A DNA stretch of 64,000 bases from an uncultured bacterium (GCA_905211505.1 CAJMAX010000001.1:23301-87300); one strand, 5' to 3'. Shown: positions 9,275 to 18,791, counted from the first letter of the stretch. Numbers and translations are program-made. Notes: generated by a model from the letters alone, not told the origin.

Positions 9275-9303
9275 TTTGATTTTTATTCCATTATTGATAT
9301 AAT
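9275..9303 (+). promoter_or_regulatory. Promoter of the CDF transporter gene, with a very short leader
   Basis: TTTGAT at 9275-9280, a 17-base spacer and TATAAT at 9298-9303. The ATG at 9314 is only 10 bases past the -10 box and lacks a ribosome binding site. Confidence 0.55.
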
Positions 9304-9313
9304 TACTCATGTT

Positions 9314-10204
9314 ATGAATTTAGATTGTCAAAAAAAATTTGCAGCAGGGTTATCAATTTTTTCTAATTCGGTAATAATAATTTTAAAACTGGTTGTCGGA
9401 TTGTATTCGGGAAGTATTAGTATTATATCTGAGGCAATTCATTCAATGAGTGATTTTTTGGCATCAATACTGACATTTTTCTCTGTAATAAAATCCGCGG
9501 AACCTGCGGACAAAAAACATCCGTTCGGGCATGGTAAATATGAAGACATGTCAGGTTTTATTGAGGGCGGTTTAATTATTTTTGCTGCAGTATTTATTAT
9601 TTATGAATCGTTGAAAAAAATATTTTTTAGCCAGGATTCAGGCGTTGAAACTACACTTGGACTTTATGTGATGGGCTTTTCAGTTGTAGCAAATATTATT
9701 GTTAGTTTTATACTTTTTAGAGTTGCTAAAAAAGCTGATTCAGTATCTTTGTTTGCAGATGCAGAACATTTAAGAACGGATGTGTTATCTTCATTAGGTG
9801 TTTTTGCAGGTTTATTGATTATAAAATTGACAGAAATAAGTATTTTAGATCCTATTATAGCTATTATTGTCGCCCTTATAATTTTTAAAGCCGGATTTTC
9901 TATTTCAAAAAGAACGATGGATAATTTGCTCGATTGTTCTTTACCAGAAGAAGATATCAATAATATTTGTGAAATTCTAAATGATTGTAAGACTCATGGC
10001 ATACTTGGGTTTAAGGATTTGAAGGCTCGCAGATTGGGGCCTCAAAAAAGTATTGAGGTCACCCTTATATTTCCTAAAGACATGACTATTTATTGTTGCC
10101 ATACGATTTGCTCTATAATAGAGCATAAACTCACTCAAGCTTTAGGAGATGTCTCATCGAGTATTCATCTTGAGCCTGAAGTTGAAGAAAAAGTTATTAA
10201 GTAA
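9314..10204 (+). CDS. Cation diffusion facilitator (CDF) divalent metal exporter
   Basis: A 296-residue inner-membrane metal/proton antiporter exporting Zn2+, Fe2+, Mn2+ or similar. The transport-site residues are visible as H43-x3-D47 in EAIHSMSD and H152-x3-D156 in DAEHLRTD, and the family's HPFGHGKYE loop is at residues 69-77. Five to six hydrophobic segments precede a C-terminal cytoplasmic ferredoxin-like dimerisation domain (from about residue 205), where the histidines that usually bind regulatory metal are only partly present. The metal cannot be assigned. The 3' end overlaps the convergent glutamate-cysteine ligase gene by 8 bases. Confidence 0.93.
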   Translation: MNLDCQKKFAAGLSIFSNSVIIILKLVVGLYSGSISIISEAIHSMSDFLASILTFFSVIKSAEPADKKHPFGHGKYEDMSGFIEGGLIIFAAVFIIYESLKKIFFSQDSGVETTLGLYVMGFSVVANIIVSFILFRVAKKADSVSLFADAEHLRTDVLSSLGVFAGLLIIKLTEISILDPIIAIIVALIIFKAGFSISKRTMDNLLDCSLPEEDINNICEILNDCKTHGILGFKDLKARRLGPQKSIEVTLIFPKDMTIYCCHTICSIIEHKLTQALGDVSSSIHLEPEVEEKVIK

Positions 10205-11528
10205 TTGAAGAGAGATATTTTATCATTTTTTTCATGTCTTTGTTCCAAGATCCATTCCACCTTTTTTGAATTATATCGGCAGGGCATACATCTTTCATTG
10301 TATATTCTTTAATTGAATCAAGAAACAGTTCTTCGCCTGTTTGAGCTTGTTTGAGGTATTTTTCAGCAATTTGGATAATGTTTTTTGCGTAATCAAGTAC
10401 TTTTTCTTTTTTTATTTTAGCTTGCAGAGCTTGTTTTGGAACATTATATCTTAGTTCTGAAAAATCTTTGTATTGAAGATGTTTTAATAAATCTTCGCAT
10501 TCGTCCATCGCAGAACTGTCATAAAAAATCCCCTTATATATAGCAAGAATTGCGTATTTTAAATCACCACCTACACAGTCATGATTACGTATTTCTATAA
10601 AATTACGCATTCTTACTTCAGGGAAATATAGATTTGCCTGTAGTTCATAGTCCTCAATGGTGGCCTGGTATCCGGAGTATCCATTTTTCATAAATTCTTC
10701 AAATGTTATATCTCCATTAATTTCTACAGGGTTGTTATCTCTTTGTATAAAAATCATAGGTGTTTTTAATACGCAGTCTATATAATCGTCAAATGAGAAT
10801 TCTTCACTGATTTTTCCGCAGAAGCCGCAACGGTCATTATCTGTATTTATCCAGCTTAACCCCCTAAATGTTTTATAACCAGTGTCTACTCCGCCGCGAA
10901 TTGGAGAATTTGCAAACATTGCAGTCATAAATGGAGATAATTTATTTGCCAGTTTGAATTTTCTCATAGCATCTTCTTGGGATTTGAAATCTATGCAGCA
11001 CTGGATTCCTGCAGTCTCTCTCATCATTACATCAGAAAGTATTCCCCAGAGGTATTTTGCCATTACTTTATATCTTTTTTTAGGGATAAGATTTATTGAT
11101 TTGTGCGTTGAATATGGGGACACTCCGTAATTTAAGAGTGTGATATTTGAATCTTCTAGTAAAGGTGTCATTTTTGAATTTAGATTGTCAATTTTGCTTT
11201 TTAGCTGGAATATTGTTTTTTCAGGTTTTGCACTAATTTCAATTTGAGCCCCTGGTTCCAGTGTTATTGTATCATGTGCGTTTTTTAATCCGATTATGTT
11301 TTTCCCATCTAGAATAAAATCCCAAGTCTCTTCTTTTGCAAATTTTTCTAAAAAGTTTTTTATACCATTATCACTCCAATAGTCTATAGCTTTGAAAGAG
11401 GTTGCCGAGATGGGTAATCTTTCAAATTCAATTCCAATTCTGTAATCTTCCGGTTTTTTATAACCTTTTGTATAAATTTTTAGAATTTCTTTTCTGTCTA
11501 ACTGAGTTTTTTGTTCAAGTTTAATCAT
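10197..11528 (-). CDS. gshA: Glutamate-cysteine ligase, plant/alphaproteobacterial type (GCS2)
   Basis: A 443-residue enzyme that joins glutamate to cysteine through the gamma carboxylate, the first step of glutathione synthesis. Family motifs are GIEFERLP (32-39), ITLEPGAQIEIS (88-99, the ATP/Mg-binding EPGGQ motif with Ala), KKRYKVM (about 150-156), MMRETAGIQCCIDF (168-181) and AMFANSP (203-209). This is the class found in plants, many proteobacteria and cyanobacteria rather than the E. coli GshA class. No gshB is nearby; EgtA-like or single-step use of gamma-glutamylcysteine cannot be excluded. It is a single gene, convergent with the CDF transporter and divergent from rsmA. Confidence 0.85.
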   Translation of the reverse strand: MIKLEQKTQLDRKEILKIYTKGYKKPEDYRIGIEFERLPISATSFKAIDYWSDNGIKNFLEKFAKEETWDFILDGKNIIGLKNAHDTITLEPGAQIEISAKPEKTIFQLKSKIDNLNSKMTPLLEDSNITLLNYGVSPYSTHKSINLIPKKRYKVMAKYLWGILSDVMMRETAGIQCCIDFKSQEDAMRKFKLANKLSPFMTAMFANSPIRGGVDTGYKTFRGLSWINTDNDRCGFCGKISEEFSFDDYIDCVLKTPMIFIQRDNNPVEINGDITFEEFMKNGYSGYQATIEDYELQANLYFPEVRMRNFIEIRNHDCVGGDLKYAILAIYKGIFYDSSAMDECEDLLKHLQYKDFSELRYNVPKQALQAKIKKEKVLDYAKNIIQIAEKYLKQAQTGEELFLDSIKEYTMKDVCPADIIQKRWNGSWNKDMKKMIKYLSSIT

Positions 11529-11611
11529 GCTAACCTCTTTGTTTTCATATTATTATAACATTATTTAAAATATCAAATAAAACTTTGTAAACATTTACCT
11601 GTGTGTGTTAT

Positions 11612-11624
11612 TATAATTAGTAAG
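11612..11624 (+). promoter_or_regulatory. -10 box immediately upstream of rsmA (leaderless start)
   Basis: TATAAT at 11612-11617 is followed by 7 bases and the ATG at 11625, with no Shine-Dalgarno sequence. The -35 is not obvious. This is the usual spacing for a transcript that begins at or near the start codon. Confidence 0.5.
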
Positions 11625-12467
11625 ATGAATTACTTCGAACGGGCAAGATACTTTAGAACTAAAAAACGTCTTGGACAAAACTTTCTTATAGATGGGGAAG
11701 TTATTCAGGATATTATCGAATTTGCAAATATAACACCGGAAGATACAATTGTTGAAATTGGTCCGGGGGTCGGCTTTGTGACAGAACAGCTTGTGAAATA
11801 TGCGAAAAAAGTTATTGTTATTGAGCTGGATGAAGAAGCTATAGTAGAATTAAAAAAATTGGATGCTCCGAATTTGGAAATTATTCATAATGATGTTTTG
11901 AAAACGGATTTGTCTGCTCTTTGTGATGAACAATTTAAGGTTGTTGCAAATATTCCATATTACATCACAAGTCCGATTATTGCTCATTTGCTTGGAGAAA
12001 TAGATGATTTAAATAATAAAAATCGAAATAAAATTAAAGATATTATTTTGATGGTTCAGGAAGAAGTTGCAAGAAGAATGGTTGCTAATGAAAATTCACA
12101 AGGTAAGCAGTACGGATTGCTAACTATATTGTCTCAGTTCTGGGCAGATGTTAAAATTTTAAGATTAGTTGGGCGAAAATGTTTTTATCCTGCTCCAAAA
12201 GTAAATTCTGCTCTTGTAAAACTTGATGTTAGAACTGAACCTAAATTAAAGCTATCAGATTATTCACATTTTAGAAAAACTGTTAAATCAGCTTTTTCTC
12301 AACGTAGAAAGAATATTAAAAACTGTTTGTTAAATGGCGGGTTTTTAAAAGATAATGTTGTGAAAGCCCTTGCGAATATGGGGTTGGATGAAAATATCAG
12401 AGGAGAAAAACTTTCTATTGAAATGTTTGGAAATTTGTCTGAGGAATTACTAAAAAATGCAAACTAA
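11625..12467 (+). CDS. rsmA: 16S rRNA adenine dimethyltransferase RsmA (KsgA)
   Basis: Dimethylates two adjacent adenines in helix 45 of 16S rRNA late in small-subunit assembly. The 280-residue product has the N-terminal RLGQNFL (15-21), the SAM-binding VEIGPGVGF (43-51), acidic VIELDEE, and the catalytic NIPYYI (109-114, the N6-adenine methylase motif IV). The ATG at 11625 is used; the GTG at 11601 would add residues of no family resemblance and would place the -10 box inside the gene. Its last 11 bases overlap ispE, so the two are translationally coupled. Confidence 0.95.
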   Translation: MNYFERARYFRTKKRLGQNFLIDGEVIQDIIEFANITPEDTIVEIGPGVGFVTEQLVKYAKKVIVIELDEEAIVELKKLDAPNLEIIHNDVLKTDLSALCDEQFKVVANIPYYITSPIIAHLLGEIDDLNNKNRNKIKDIILMVQEEVARRMVANENSQGKQYGLLTILSQFWADVKILRLVGRKCFYPAPKVNSALVKLDVRTEPKLKLSDYSHFRKTVKSAFSQRRKNIKNCLLNGGFLKDNVVKALANMGLDENIRGEKLSIEMFGNLSEELLKNAN

Positions 12468-13260
12468 ATCAATAAAAATTCAATGCCCTGCAAAAATTAA
12501 TTTGAGTTTGAAAGTGGTAAATAAAAGAGAAGATGGGTTTCATAATATAGAAAGTATTATGCAAGCTATTAATTTGTTTGATTATCTCACAATTACAGCA
12601 GAAGAGTCAGTTGATTTTGGAATAATTTTGCAAGGTAACAGTAATGAAATTCCGTACAATGAAAAAAATCTTGTCTATAAGGCTGCCAAATTGTTTTGCG
12701 AAACTTGCAAGATTACGGATAAGAAAATTGTAGTATATTTAGATAAGAACATTCCTGTGTCTGCAGGGCTAGCAGGTGGAAGCACTGATGCTGCCGGAAC
12801 TTTTTACGGTTTAAATAAATTATTTGGAAATATTTTGCCAGAGTCAGAACTTCATAAACTGTGTGCAAATCTCGGATCAGATTTGAATTTTTGTCTTGTT
12901 GGCGGTTGCATGCTTACACGGGGACGCGGAGAAATTCTGGAGCCTAGTGAATTCAAAAATACTAAAGTGAATCTGATTAAACCAACAGATTTAGGAATTT
13001 CGGCAAAAGAGGCTTATACAAAATTTTCGCAAAAAATTGCTTTGAGTTCAACAGGACGAGATAATTATAAAAATGATTTAGAGTGGGCAGTAATTGAAGA
13101 TTACAAAGAGCTGCTGTTTATAAAAGAAAATTATCCGGATGCTATGATGACAGGATCAGGTTCTACGTATTTTTCGTTAAAGAATGAATTTTTTGAGCAA
13201 ACTGGTTACTGGGTAAAAAATGGTCTGGAAGCAATAAATTATGGAGTGAAGGAAGTTTAA
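12457..13260 (+). CDS. ispE: 4-diphosphocytidyl-2-C-methyl-D-erythritol kinase IspE
   Basis: GHMP kinase of the MEP isoprenoid pathway, phosphorylating CDP-methylerythritol. Signatures: PAKINLSL (11-18, catalytic Lys13), the glycine-rich ATP loop PVSAGLAGGSTDAAG (100-114), GSDLNFCLVGG (140-150) with the catalytic Asp142, and a late MTGSGSTYF. At 267 residues it is slightly shorter than E. coli IspE. It begins inside the end of rsmA, a pairing common in bacteria, and dxr of the same pathway lies 5.6 kb downstream on the other strand. Confidence 0.95.
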   Translation: MQTKSIKIQCPAKINLSLKVVNKREDGFHNIESIMQAINLFDYLTITAEESVDFGIILQGNSNEIPYNEKNLVYKAAKLFCETCKITDKKIVVYLDKNIPVSAGLAGGSTDAAGTFYGLNKLFGNILPESELHKLCANLGSDLNFCLVGGCMLTRGRGEILEPSEFKNTKVNLIKPTDLGISAKEAYTKFSQKIALSSTGRDNYKNDLEWAVIEDYKELLFIKENYPDAMMTGSGSTYFSLKNEFFEQTGYWVKNGLEAINYGVKEV

Positions 13261-13286
13261 TTGCGTTTTTATTATTTTGTAAAGTA

Positions 13287-13316
13287 GCAGCCGGACTTTT
13301 TATAAAGTCCGGCTGC
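13287..13316. terminator. Bidirectional terminator after ispE
   Basis: GCAGCCGGACTTT at 13287-13299 pairs perfectly with AAAGTCCGGCTGC at 13304-13316 with a 4-base loop. It lies between convergent ispE and the large gene ending at 13322. Confidence 0.9.
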
Positions 13317-13321
13317 ATTTG

Positions 13322-15439
13322 TTATTTGTGACTTTCAGCTCTTTTGCGTTCCCATTCTGCAAATTTATCAGGTGTCATTCTCGGAGAAATTGGTTTGCCT
13401 GTATCACAGTCTGTAGCCCACATTAATTTGCCATCACTTGCGGTATTGTATTTTCTGTCTTTACCGCCAGGTTTACCCTTAATGTTGTTTGCTCTATCAA
13501 CAGCATCATCTGCTAATTTGACAGTTTTACCGTTTGGTAATTGGAATTCATTCTTCAGTGCTCGACCTGTCAATTTGTTATTTTCGTCTCTTGAGTTTTG
13601 AATTGCATTATCTCCAGATGATAATTGTTTTTGTACTGCACGTCTGTCAGCTTCTGATAGTTCAGAACCGTCACTATTTACATATAATTTAGAATAGTGC
13701 CATGGACCACCGTATTTAATAACAGGGATTTCAGAACGAATATTTTCTTCATTTACATTATAACAATCTTCTTCAGGCTGTGGTGTTACCGGCGTACTTA
13801 CTGTTGGAGTACTTACTGTTGGTGTAGATACTGGTTCTTTAGTTTTTTCCGGTTCTACTAAGTGCGGATTATTTTTTACAAAGTTTGCGGCTTCGTAAGC
13901 AGCTACAAGTTCTCTAGTATTAACACTTTTGCCGGTTCTTTCACCAATGGAAGTTTGTAGAATTGCGGCTTTGATTTCTTTATCTCTATTTTTATCGCCT
14001 GTTATTTCCATATTAAGGATTTTATCCATAACAGCTTGATTAGCTTTTCCTGAAACTTTTGCTTTTTGAGATAATACTTCATCTACGCTGGCACCTTTAA
14101 AGATGTCTTTTTCGCCTCGGTCTTTAACTGTGATTGCTGCGATAACTGCTGGTAATACAGCTCCGGCTAAGCCTCTTAATGCCATTTCGCCTTTTGATAT
14201 TTTATTAGTAGCTTCTGCAACTTTTGTAGCTGTAGATGTTACTGTTGTTGTTTGAGTATCGGTAGCTTCAACTGAATCAAAGAATTCTTCTCCGTTTGAA
14301 GCTGTCCAATGGTTAGTTGCTGTAGCTGTAGCATTTGCTGTAGCTGTTGCTGTTGCTGTTGCGGCTGCGGATGCTACAGCTTGAGCTACTACACCTCCGC
14401 CAAGCAATCCGGTCAAAGCTCCTGTACCTAATGCTAGTGTTGCGGCTCCGGCTTTCATTACACCTGTGTAATTCTTTCTTACATCCAGACCAGCTGCTTC
14501 AAACATATCTTTTGTTGTTTTATTTTTAACTTCAGCACTGCCTTTTAGAACTTTTCTTTCATCAAGTCCAGCTTTGAAGTCAGAACCGGTGTATTGCAAC
14601 ATTGTTTTTTGGTATGCTTCGGTATTAACTGAACCATCTTCGTTAAACATTTGAGATGCATTATAGTCTCTTTGTATGTACTCAGCAGCTTTTACCATTA
14701 CTTGGAACGCTTTGTTTTTATCTGCCGGAGTTGCGCCGTTTTCATAAATATCTTTATATTTATTGTACGATTTTAATGCTTCTTCAACACTTGTTTTTGA
14801 TTTTTCATGAAGTCGTTTGGCTCCTTCTAAAGCTTTTCCATCTAATAATGTGTATTTAGGATTGTCTTTGTCCCAGGTTCCATCTTCTTTTGCTTGTTTT
14901 ACTGCAGCTTTATATTCATCTTCGTTTGTGTAAATTTTTTCCACTGCATCGTAGCGGTTCATGGCTTCTAAGTTTTTAGTAGCTGCTTTTGCAATTTTTT
15001 TAGCTTTTCTGCCAGTTACATCAAATTCAACTGCAGCTTCATCTTTTGTATCATATCTTTCTTGACCTCTTAAAGCTTTTGTATCGGTTGCTGCTATGTT
15101 GTCTCTTTTGGATTGGAATTCATTCAGTACGTTTTGGGCTTCTGTTTTTGTGTCAGGAGCTTTATATTGCGCAGCAGCTTTCATCTCAGCAACTTCTGCG
15201 GCTAATTTTTGTTGAAGTTCTGCTTTTTTAGCCTGTTGCTCAGTGGTTAGAGGTGGGGTGTCTGCATGTTCTACTGTTGTTTCACTTGTTGTTTTTGATT
15301 TTTCATCAAACTTTAAAATTGCAGTACTAAGTTCTTGTACTTTTGCAAAGTCTCCTTTTGCAGAGGCGGCATTTAGCTGAGCCACCAGTTGTGCTCTTTG
15401 AGCTTGGTTTGCACCATTCACACCATTTGTACCCATCAT
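13322..15439 (-). CDS. Large Ala/Thr-rich protein of unknown function with hydrophobic middle
   Basis: I do not recognise this 705-residue protein. There is no signal peptide. Residues about 1-110 are Gln/Ala-rich predicted coiled coil, followed by a long Lys/Asp/Ala-rich helical region. Around residues 330-370 a glycine/alanine hydrophobic stretch (LALGTGALTGLLGGGVV) is followed by an Ala-Thr alternating run (TATATATANATATAT), and a second hydrophobic segment (LAGAVLPAVIAAITV) lies near residue 430. A Ser-Thr-Pro-Val linker with three STPTV-like repeats (about residue 550) leads to a distinct C-terminal domain with GGPWHYSKLYV. The two hydrophobic segments flanked by helices resemble pore-forming or translocator proteins, but this is only a resemblance. 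The start is set by AAAGGA before ATGATG. Confidence 0.7.
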   Translation of the reverse strand: MMGTNGVNGANQAQRAQLVAQLNAASAKGDFAKVQELSTAILKFDEKSKTTSETTVEHADTPPLTTEQQAKKAELQQKLAAEVAEMKAAAQYKAPDTKTEAQNVLNEFQSKRDNIAATDTKALRGQERYDTKDEAAVEFDVTGRKAKKIAKAATKNLEAMNRYDAVEKIYTNEDEYKAAVKQAKEDGTWDKDNPKYTLLDGKALEGAKRLHEKSKTSVEEALKSYNKYKDIYENGATPADKNKAFQVMVKAAEYIQRDYNASQMFNEDGSVNTEAYQKTMLQYTGSDFKAGLDERKVLKGSAEVKNKTTKDMFEAAGLDVRKNYTGVMKAGAATLALGTGALTGLLGGGVVAQAVASAAATATATATANATATATNHWTASNGEEFFDSVEATDTQTTTVTSTATKVAEATNKISKGEMALRGLAGAVLPAVIAAITVKDRGEKDIFKGASVDEVLSQKAKVSGKANQAVMDKILNMEITGDKNRDKEIKAAILQTSIGERTGKSVNTRELVAAYEAANFVKNNPHLVEPEKTKEPVSTPTVSTPTVSTPVTPQPEEDCYNVNEENIRSEIPVIKYGGPWHYSKLYVNSDGSELSEADRRAVQKQLSSGDNAIQNSRDENNKLTGRALKNEFQLPNGKTVKLADDAVDRANNIKGKPGGKDRKYNTASDGKLMWATDCDTGKPISPRMTPDKFAEWERKRAESHK

Positions 15440-15879
15440 TTGTCCTTTCTTTCTCTTATAGAATTTTGTACATTAATTTCACTATGTTTTTATAAACGTT
15501 TTATTGTCTCAAAAATTTACTTTTTTTATCTACTTTTTATATACTAAATAGCTCAAATGCAAATATAGTGTATTTATTAGTATGTTAAGAAATATTAATA
15601 AAACGTTTAGTTTTATGTTATTTATTTAATTTGGTTTACTTCTTATACGCATTTCTAACCTTTCTACAATTTTTACACAGTATCCTTTTATGTGAATAAT
15701 CGGTTTTTTAGAAATTTATCTTTAATAATTTCAGGTAAAATAATTCGTTTTCTGTTTGAAAGCCTTTCTATGCTTGGTTTTAGGTTGATTTACAAAAGTT
15801 CATAAAAGGCTGTTTATAATCTTAATATCTTTATGATTTTAACTTGCGTACAGGAAGTTAATTTGTTAAAATTTGAGAA
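15440..15879. promoter_or_regulatory. 440-base divergent intergenic region with promoter and 13-bp inverted repeat
   Basis: No gene seen. TTGCGT at 15844-15849, a 17-base spacer and TAAAAT at 15867-15872 form a good promoter for the TrmB gene, whose ATG follows 7 bases later without a ribosome binding site. TAAACGTTTTATT at 15493-15505 recurs inverted at 15597-15609; each contains the palindrome AAACGTTT, so these may be two operator sites for the large minus-strand gene. Confidence 0.5.
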
Positions 15880-16677
15880 ATGGATGATATTATAGAAAAA
15901 TTAAAAGAGTTTGGATTTAATTCTTATGAAGCAAAGGTTTACCTTGCGTTATTGAAAAAATATCCGGCAACAGGGTATGAAGTTGCGCAAATTGCAGATA
16001 TTCCACAGTCAAGGGCTTATGATTCTTTAAAATCTTTAGTTGTATCGAAAGTTGTTTTTTCTTCAGATGAAAAGCCTCAAAAGTATACACCGGTAGCACC
16101 AAAAGAATTGACACAAAGGTTTAAGCGTAAACTTAATTCGGCAATTGATTATCTTGAAAAAAAACTTCCGGATGTTAGAGATGATTATAATGAACCTATC
16201 CATACTATCACCGGATATAATAATATCTTGACGAAAGTTAGTGAGGTTATTAATAATGCTTCTCGTTCAATCTATTTGGAGCTATGGGCTGCCGATTATC
16301 AACAGTTGGCGGGTGTTATTGAGCAGGCATATGATCGCGGTATTGATATAAGACTTGTAGGATATGATGATTTGTCATCTCCTTATGGTATTGTTTATCA
16401 GCATGATGGAGCTAAAGAGGTTGAATATTTAACTGGAAGCAGATTAGTTTATTTATTATCTGATGAAACTGAATGTGTATTTGGCAGGATAGAATCTCAG
16501 GTTACCTGGACCAAAAATCCTGACGTGGCATATCTTTTAAAAGAGTTTATAGTTCACGATATGTATTTATTAGATGTAAATAAACAATTCCCTGAACAGT
16601 TGAAATACTTCTATGGTAATAGCTTTAGAAAGCTTAAAGACAAAATTGTTACAAAATCTTCCAGTTACAATTTGTAG
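15880..16677 (+). CDS. TrmB-family transcriptional regulator
   Basis: A 265-residue regulator. Residues 1-85 form the TrmB winged helix-turn-helix (LKEFGFNSYEAKVYLALLK, then IPQSRAYDSLKSL as recognition region, and YTPVAPKEL). The C-terminal part (from about residue 110) has the phospholipase-D-like fold seen in the TrmB effector domain, with ASRSIYLELWAADY and AYDRGIDIRLVGYD. TrmB proteins are common in archaea and in some bacteria and often sense sugars; the ligand here is unknown. It has its own promoter and probably a leaderless mRNA. No sugar genes are adjacent. Confidence 0.88.
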   Translation: MDDIIEKLKEFGFNSYEAKVYLALLKKYPATGYEVAQIADIPQSRAYDSLKSLVVSKVVFSSDEKPQKYTPVAPKELTQRFKRKLNSAIDYLEKKLPDVRDDYNEPIHTITGYNNILTKVSEVINNASRSIYLELWAADYQQLAGVIEQAYDRGIDIRLVGYDDLSSPYGIVYQHDGAKEVEYLTGSRLVYLLSDETECVFGRIESQVTWTKNPDVAYLLKEFIVHDMYLLDVNKQFPEQLKYFYGNSFRKLKDKIVTKSSSYNL

Positions 16678-16781
16678 CATGCCGTTTTTTTAATAAATAT
16701 TTACTTTTATATGTTTATTTAAGGTTTATAATTATAGAATAAATGTGAATAGAACATGTATTTTGGGAGAATAAAAGGGAC

Positions 16782-17414
16782 ATGGACGGATATAGCTTTG
16801 AGATAATTACCGGCCCAATGAGCTGCGGTAAAACAGAGGAGCTTTTGAGACGTATCAGACGTTGTATTATTGCAAAGAAAAAAGTAAAAGTTATTTCACC
16901 AGATGTAGATACAAGAGCTAAGGGTGATTATATCGAGTCAAGGAATGGTTTATGGCTTGATGCTATAAAGGTTAAGCATTCTGTTCAAATTTTGAGTTTA
17001 GTGCGTGATGCTGAAGTTGTTGCTATTGATGAATTACAGTTTTTTGATTCTAATATCGTTAAAGTTATAACTCAATTAATGAACGATGGAAAAAAAGTTA
17101 TTGGTACAGGTCTTGAGCTTGATTTTAAAGCTGAGCCGTTTGGTCCGATGCCTGAATTGATGTGTATTGCAACAAAAGTGGATAAATTGCATGCTGTTTG
17201 TATGAAGTGTGGATGTGAACATGCTACAAGAACTCAAAGATTAATTGATGGTCAGCCTGCAGATAAGAATTCTCCATTGATTATGATTGGCGGGGATGAA
17301 ACTTATGAAGCAAGATGTGTCAGATGTTATGAATTACCGGACTCTGGTGCTAAGAAAAAAACGCAGGGTTTAAGTTATTACAATTTGATCACAGATAAGA
17401 TATATACATTATAG
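16782..17414 (+). CDS. tdk: Thymidine kinase (type II)
   Basis: Salvage enzyme that phosphorylates thymidine to dTMP. Over 210 residues it shows the P-loop GPMSCGKT (11-18), the DELQFF motif (83-88) with the catalytic Glu84, and the lid-domain zinc site C140-x2-C143 and C179-x2-C182. The C-terminal GLSYYNL matches the thymidine-binding lasso region. It is a single gene with its own terminator and a 104-base upstream gap. Confidence 0.95.
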   Translation: MDGYSFEIITGPMSCGKTEELLRRIRRCIIAKKKVKVISPDVDTRAKGDYIESRNGLWLDAIKVKHSVQILSLVRDAEVVAIDELQFFDSNIVKVITQLMNDGKKVIGTGLELDFKAEPFGPMPELMCIATKVDKLHAVCMKCGCEHATRTQRLIDGQPADKNSPLIMIGGDETYEARCVRCYELPDSGAKKKTQGLSYYNLITDKIYTL

Positions 17415-17419
17415 TAATG

Positions 17420-17450
17420 AATGTGGAATTTAAAATTTCACATTTTTTTT
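17420..17450 (+). terminator. Intrinsic terminator of tdk
   Basis: AATGTGGAATTT at 17420-17431 pairs, with one mismatch, with AATTTCACATT, followed by a run of T residues to 17450. Confidence 0.7.
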
Positions 17451-17555
17451 TATATGTGGTAATATAAGCACAGTGATAATTCTTTAACTCGGAAACTTTT
17501 TCAGATTATTTTCGTCTAAGTTTACAAGAGGGAATTATTGGAGGTTTAGGTAAGA

Positions 17556-18776
17556 ATGAGAAAACTAATGAAGAAAAGTATTATATTCCTAGGTTTATTT
17601 ATTGTAATGTTTAGCTGGGTGATAAGATCAAATGTTCATGCGGCAACTCCTGCAGAATTGTATGATAATGTATGGCGATTGATTAATTCAAAATATGTTG
17701 ATCAAACAAACAATGAGCAGGATTGGTTAAAATGGCGTCATAAGTATGATAATGTTTTAAGGACGGAAGAAGACGCATATGTTGCTATTGATACAATGAT
17801 TGCCAGTTTGAATGATCCATATACAAAATTTCTGGATCCTAAGGCCTTTGCTGATGAAACCGGTTCAATTAAGGGTTCTTTAAAGGGTATTGGTATTCAA
17901 ATCGGTGTTAAAGATGGTAAATTGATGGTTATAGCACCTATCGAGGATACTCCTGCTGAAAAAGCTGGTTTGCTGGCTGATGATGAAATTTTATCTATTG
18001 ATGGTAAAAGTACAAAAGGTATAACTGTTGATAAAGCCGCCGATTTGATTCGTGGGGAAGAAGGTACTCAGGTTACATTGGTGGTTAAGCGTAAGGATTT
18101 AGAACCTAAAACGTATACTATTACACGTGCTGAAATTGAGATAAAATCAGTTTCTCAAAAAATTCCTGACAATATAAGTATGCCAAATGATATAGGGTAT
18201 ATTCGATTGAGTTCTTTTATAAGTCGAAATGCAGCTAAAGAGTTTTCAGATATCTTGACAAATTCACCGGATAAAAAAGCTTTTATTGTTGATTTACGTT
18301 CGAATCCTGGTGGGTTGTTAAGTAATGCAATTTATATATCAGATATGTTTCTTGATGGAGGAGCTATTGTTAGTACTGTTGATAGAGACGGGTATAAGGA
18401 AACTCAAAGGGCTTCAAAAGGTGTACTTACAACCAAACCGCTTGTTGTTATTTTGAATAAAGGTTCAGCTTCTGCAAGTGAGATTTTTTCAGGAGCAATG
18501 AAAGATAATAAAAGAGCTGTTTTAGTCGGTACGCAATCTTTTGGAAAAGGGTTGGTTCAAGAGATTAACAAGCTCCCGGATAATGCAGGTATAAATATCA
18601 CAATTCAAAAATATTTAACACCAAATGGTACTGATATCCATAAAAAAGGTATTACTCCTGATATTGTTGTTGATTTAACCGATGAAAATATAAAAAACAA
18701 GGATGATGTACAGTTGAAAAAAGCAATTGATGTAGCGAAAAGTTTAACAAATGGTACTTTTGTTGTTGCTAAGTAG
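17556..18776 (+). CDS. ctpA: C-terminal processing peptidase (S41 family, CtpA-like)
   Basis: A 406-residue periplasmic serine protease. An N-terminal hydrophobic signal (residues about 7-28, ending HAA) is followed by a PDZ domain (about 100-185, with KGIGIQIG) and the peptidase domain. The catalytic Ser-Lys dyad is visible as Ser306 in GSASASE and Lys331 in SFGKG, 25 residues apart as in tail-specific proteases. Cyanobacterial relatives mature photosystem II protein D1; in this non-photosynthetic context envelope protein quality control or hydrolase regulation is more likely. The ATG at 17556 has GGAGG 10 bases upstream; the ATG at 17568 is also possible. Confidence 0.93.
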   Translation: MRKLMKKSIIFLGLFIVMFSWVIRSNVHAATPAELYDNVWRLINSKYVDQTNNEQDWLKWRHKYDNVLRTEEDAYVAIDTMIASLNDPYTKFLDPKAFADETGSIKGSLKGIGIQIGVKDGKLMVIAPIEDTPAEKAGLLADDEILSIDGKSTKGITVDKAADLIRGEEGTQVTLVVKRKDLEPKTYTITRAEIEIKSVSQKIPDNISMPNDIGYIRLSSFISRNAAKEFSDILTNSPDKKAFIVDLRSNPGGLLSNAIYISDMFLDGGAIVSTVDRDGYKETQRASKGVLTTKPLVVILNKGSASASEIFSGAMKDNKRAVLVGTQSFGKGLVQEINKLPDNAGINITIQKYLTPNGTDIHKKGITPDIVVDLTDENIKNKDDVQLKKAIDVAKSLTNGTFVVAK

Positions 18777-18791
18777 AAAATATAGTATGAG

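Noticed and set aside
14347-15231. Leucine-rich plus-strand frames opposite the 705-residue gene
   Set aside because: They are antisense of Gln/Lys/Ala-rich helices and have no start signals.
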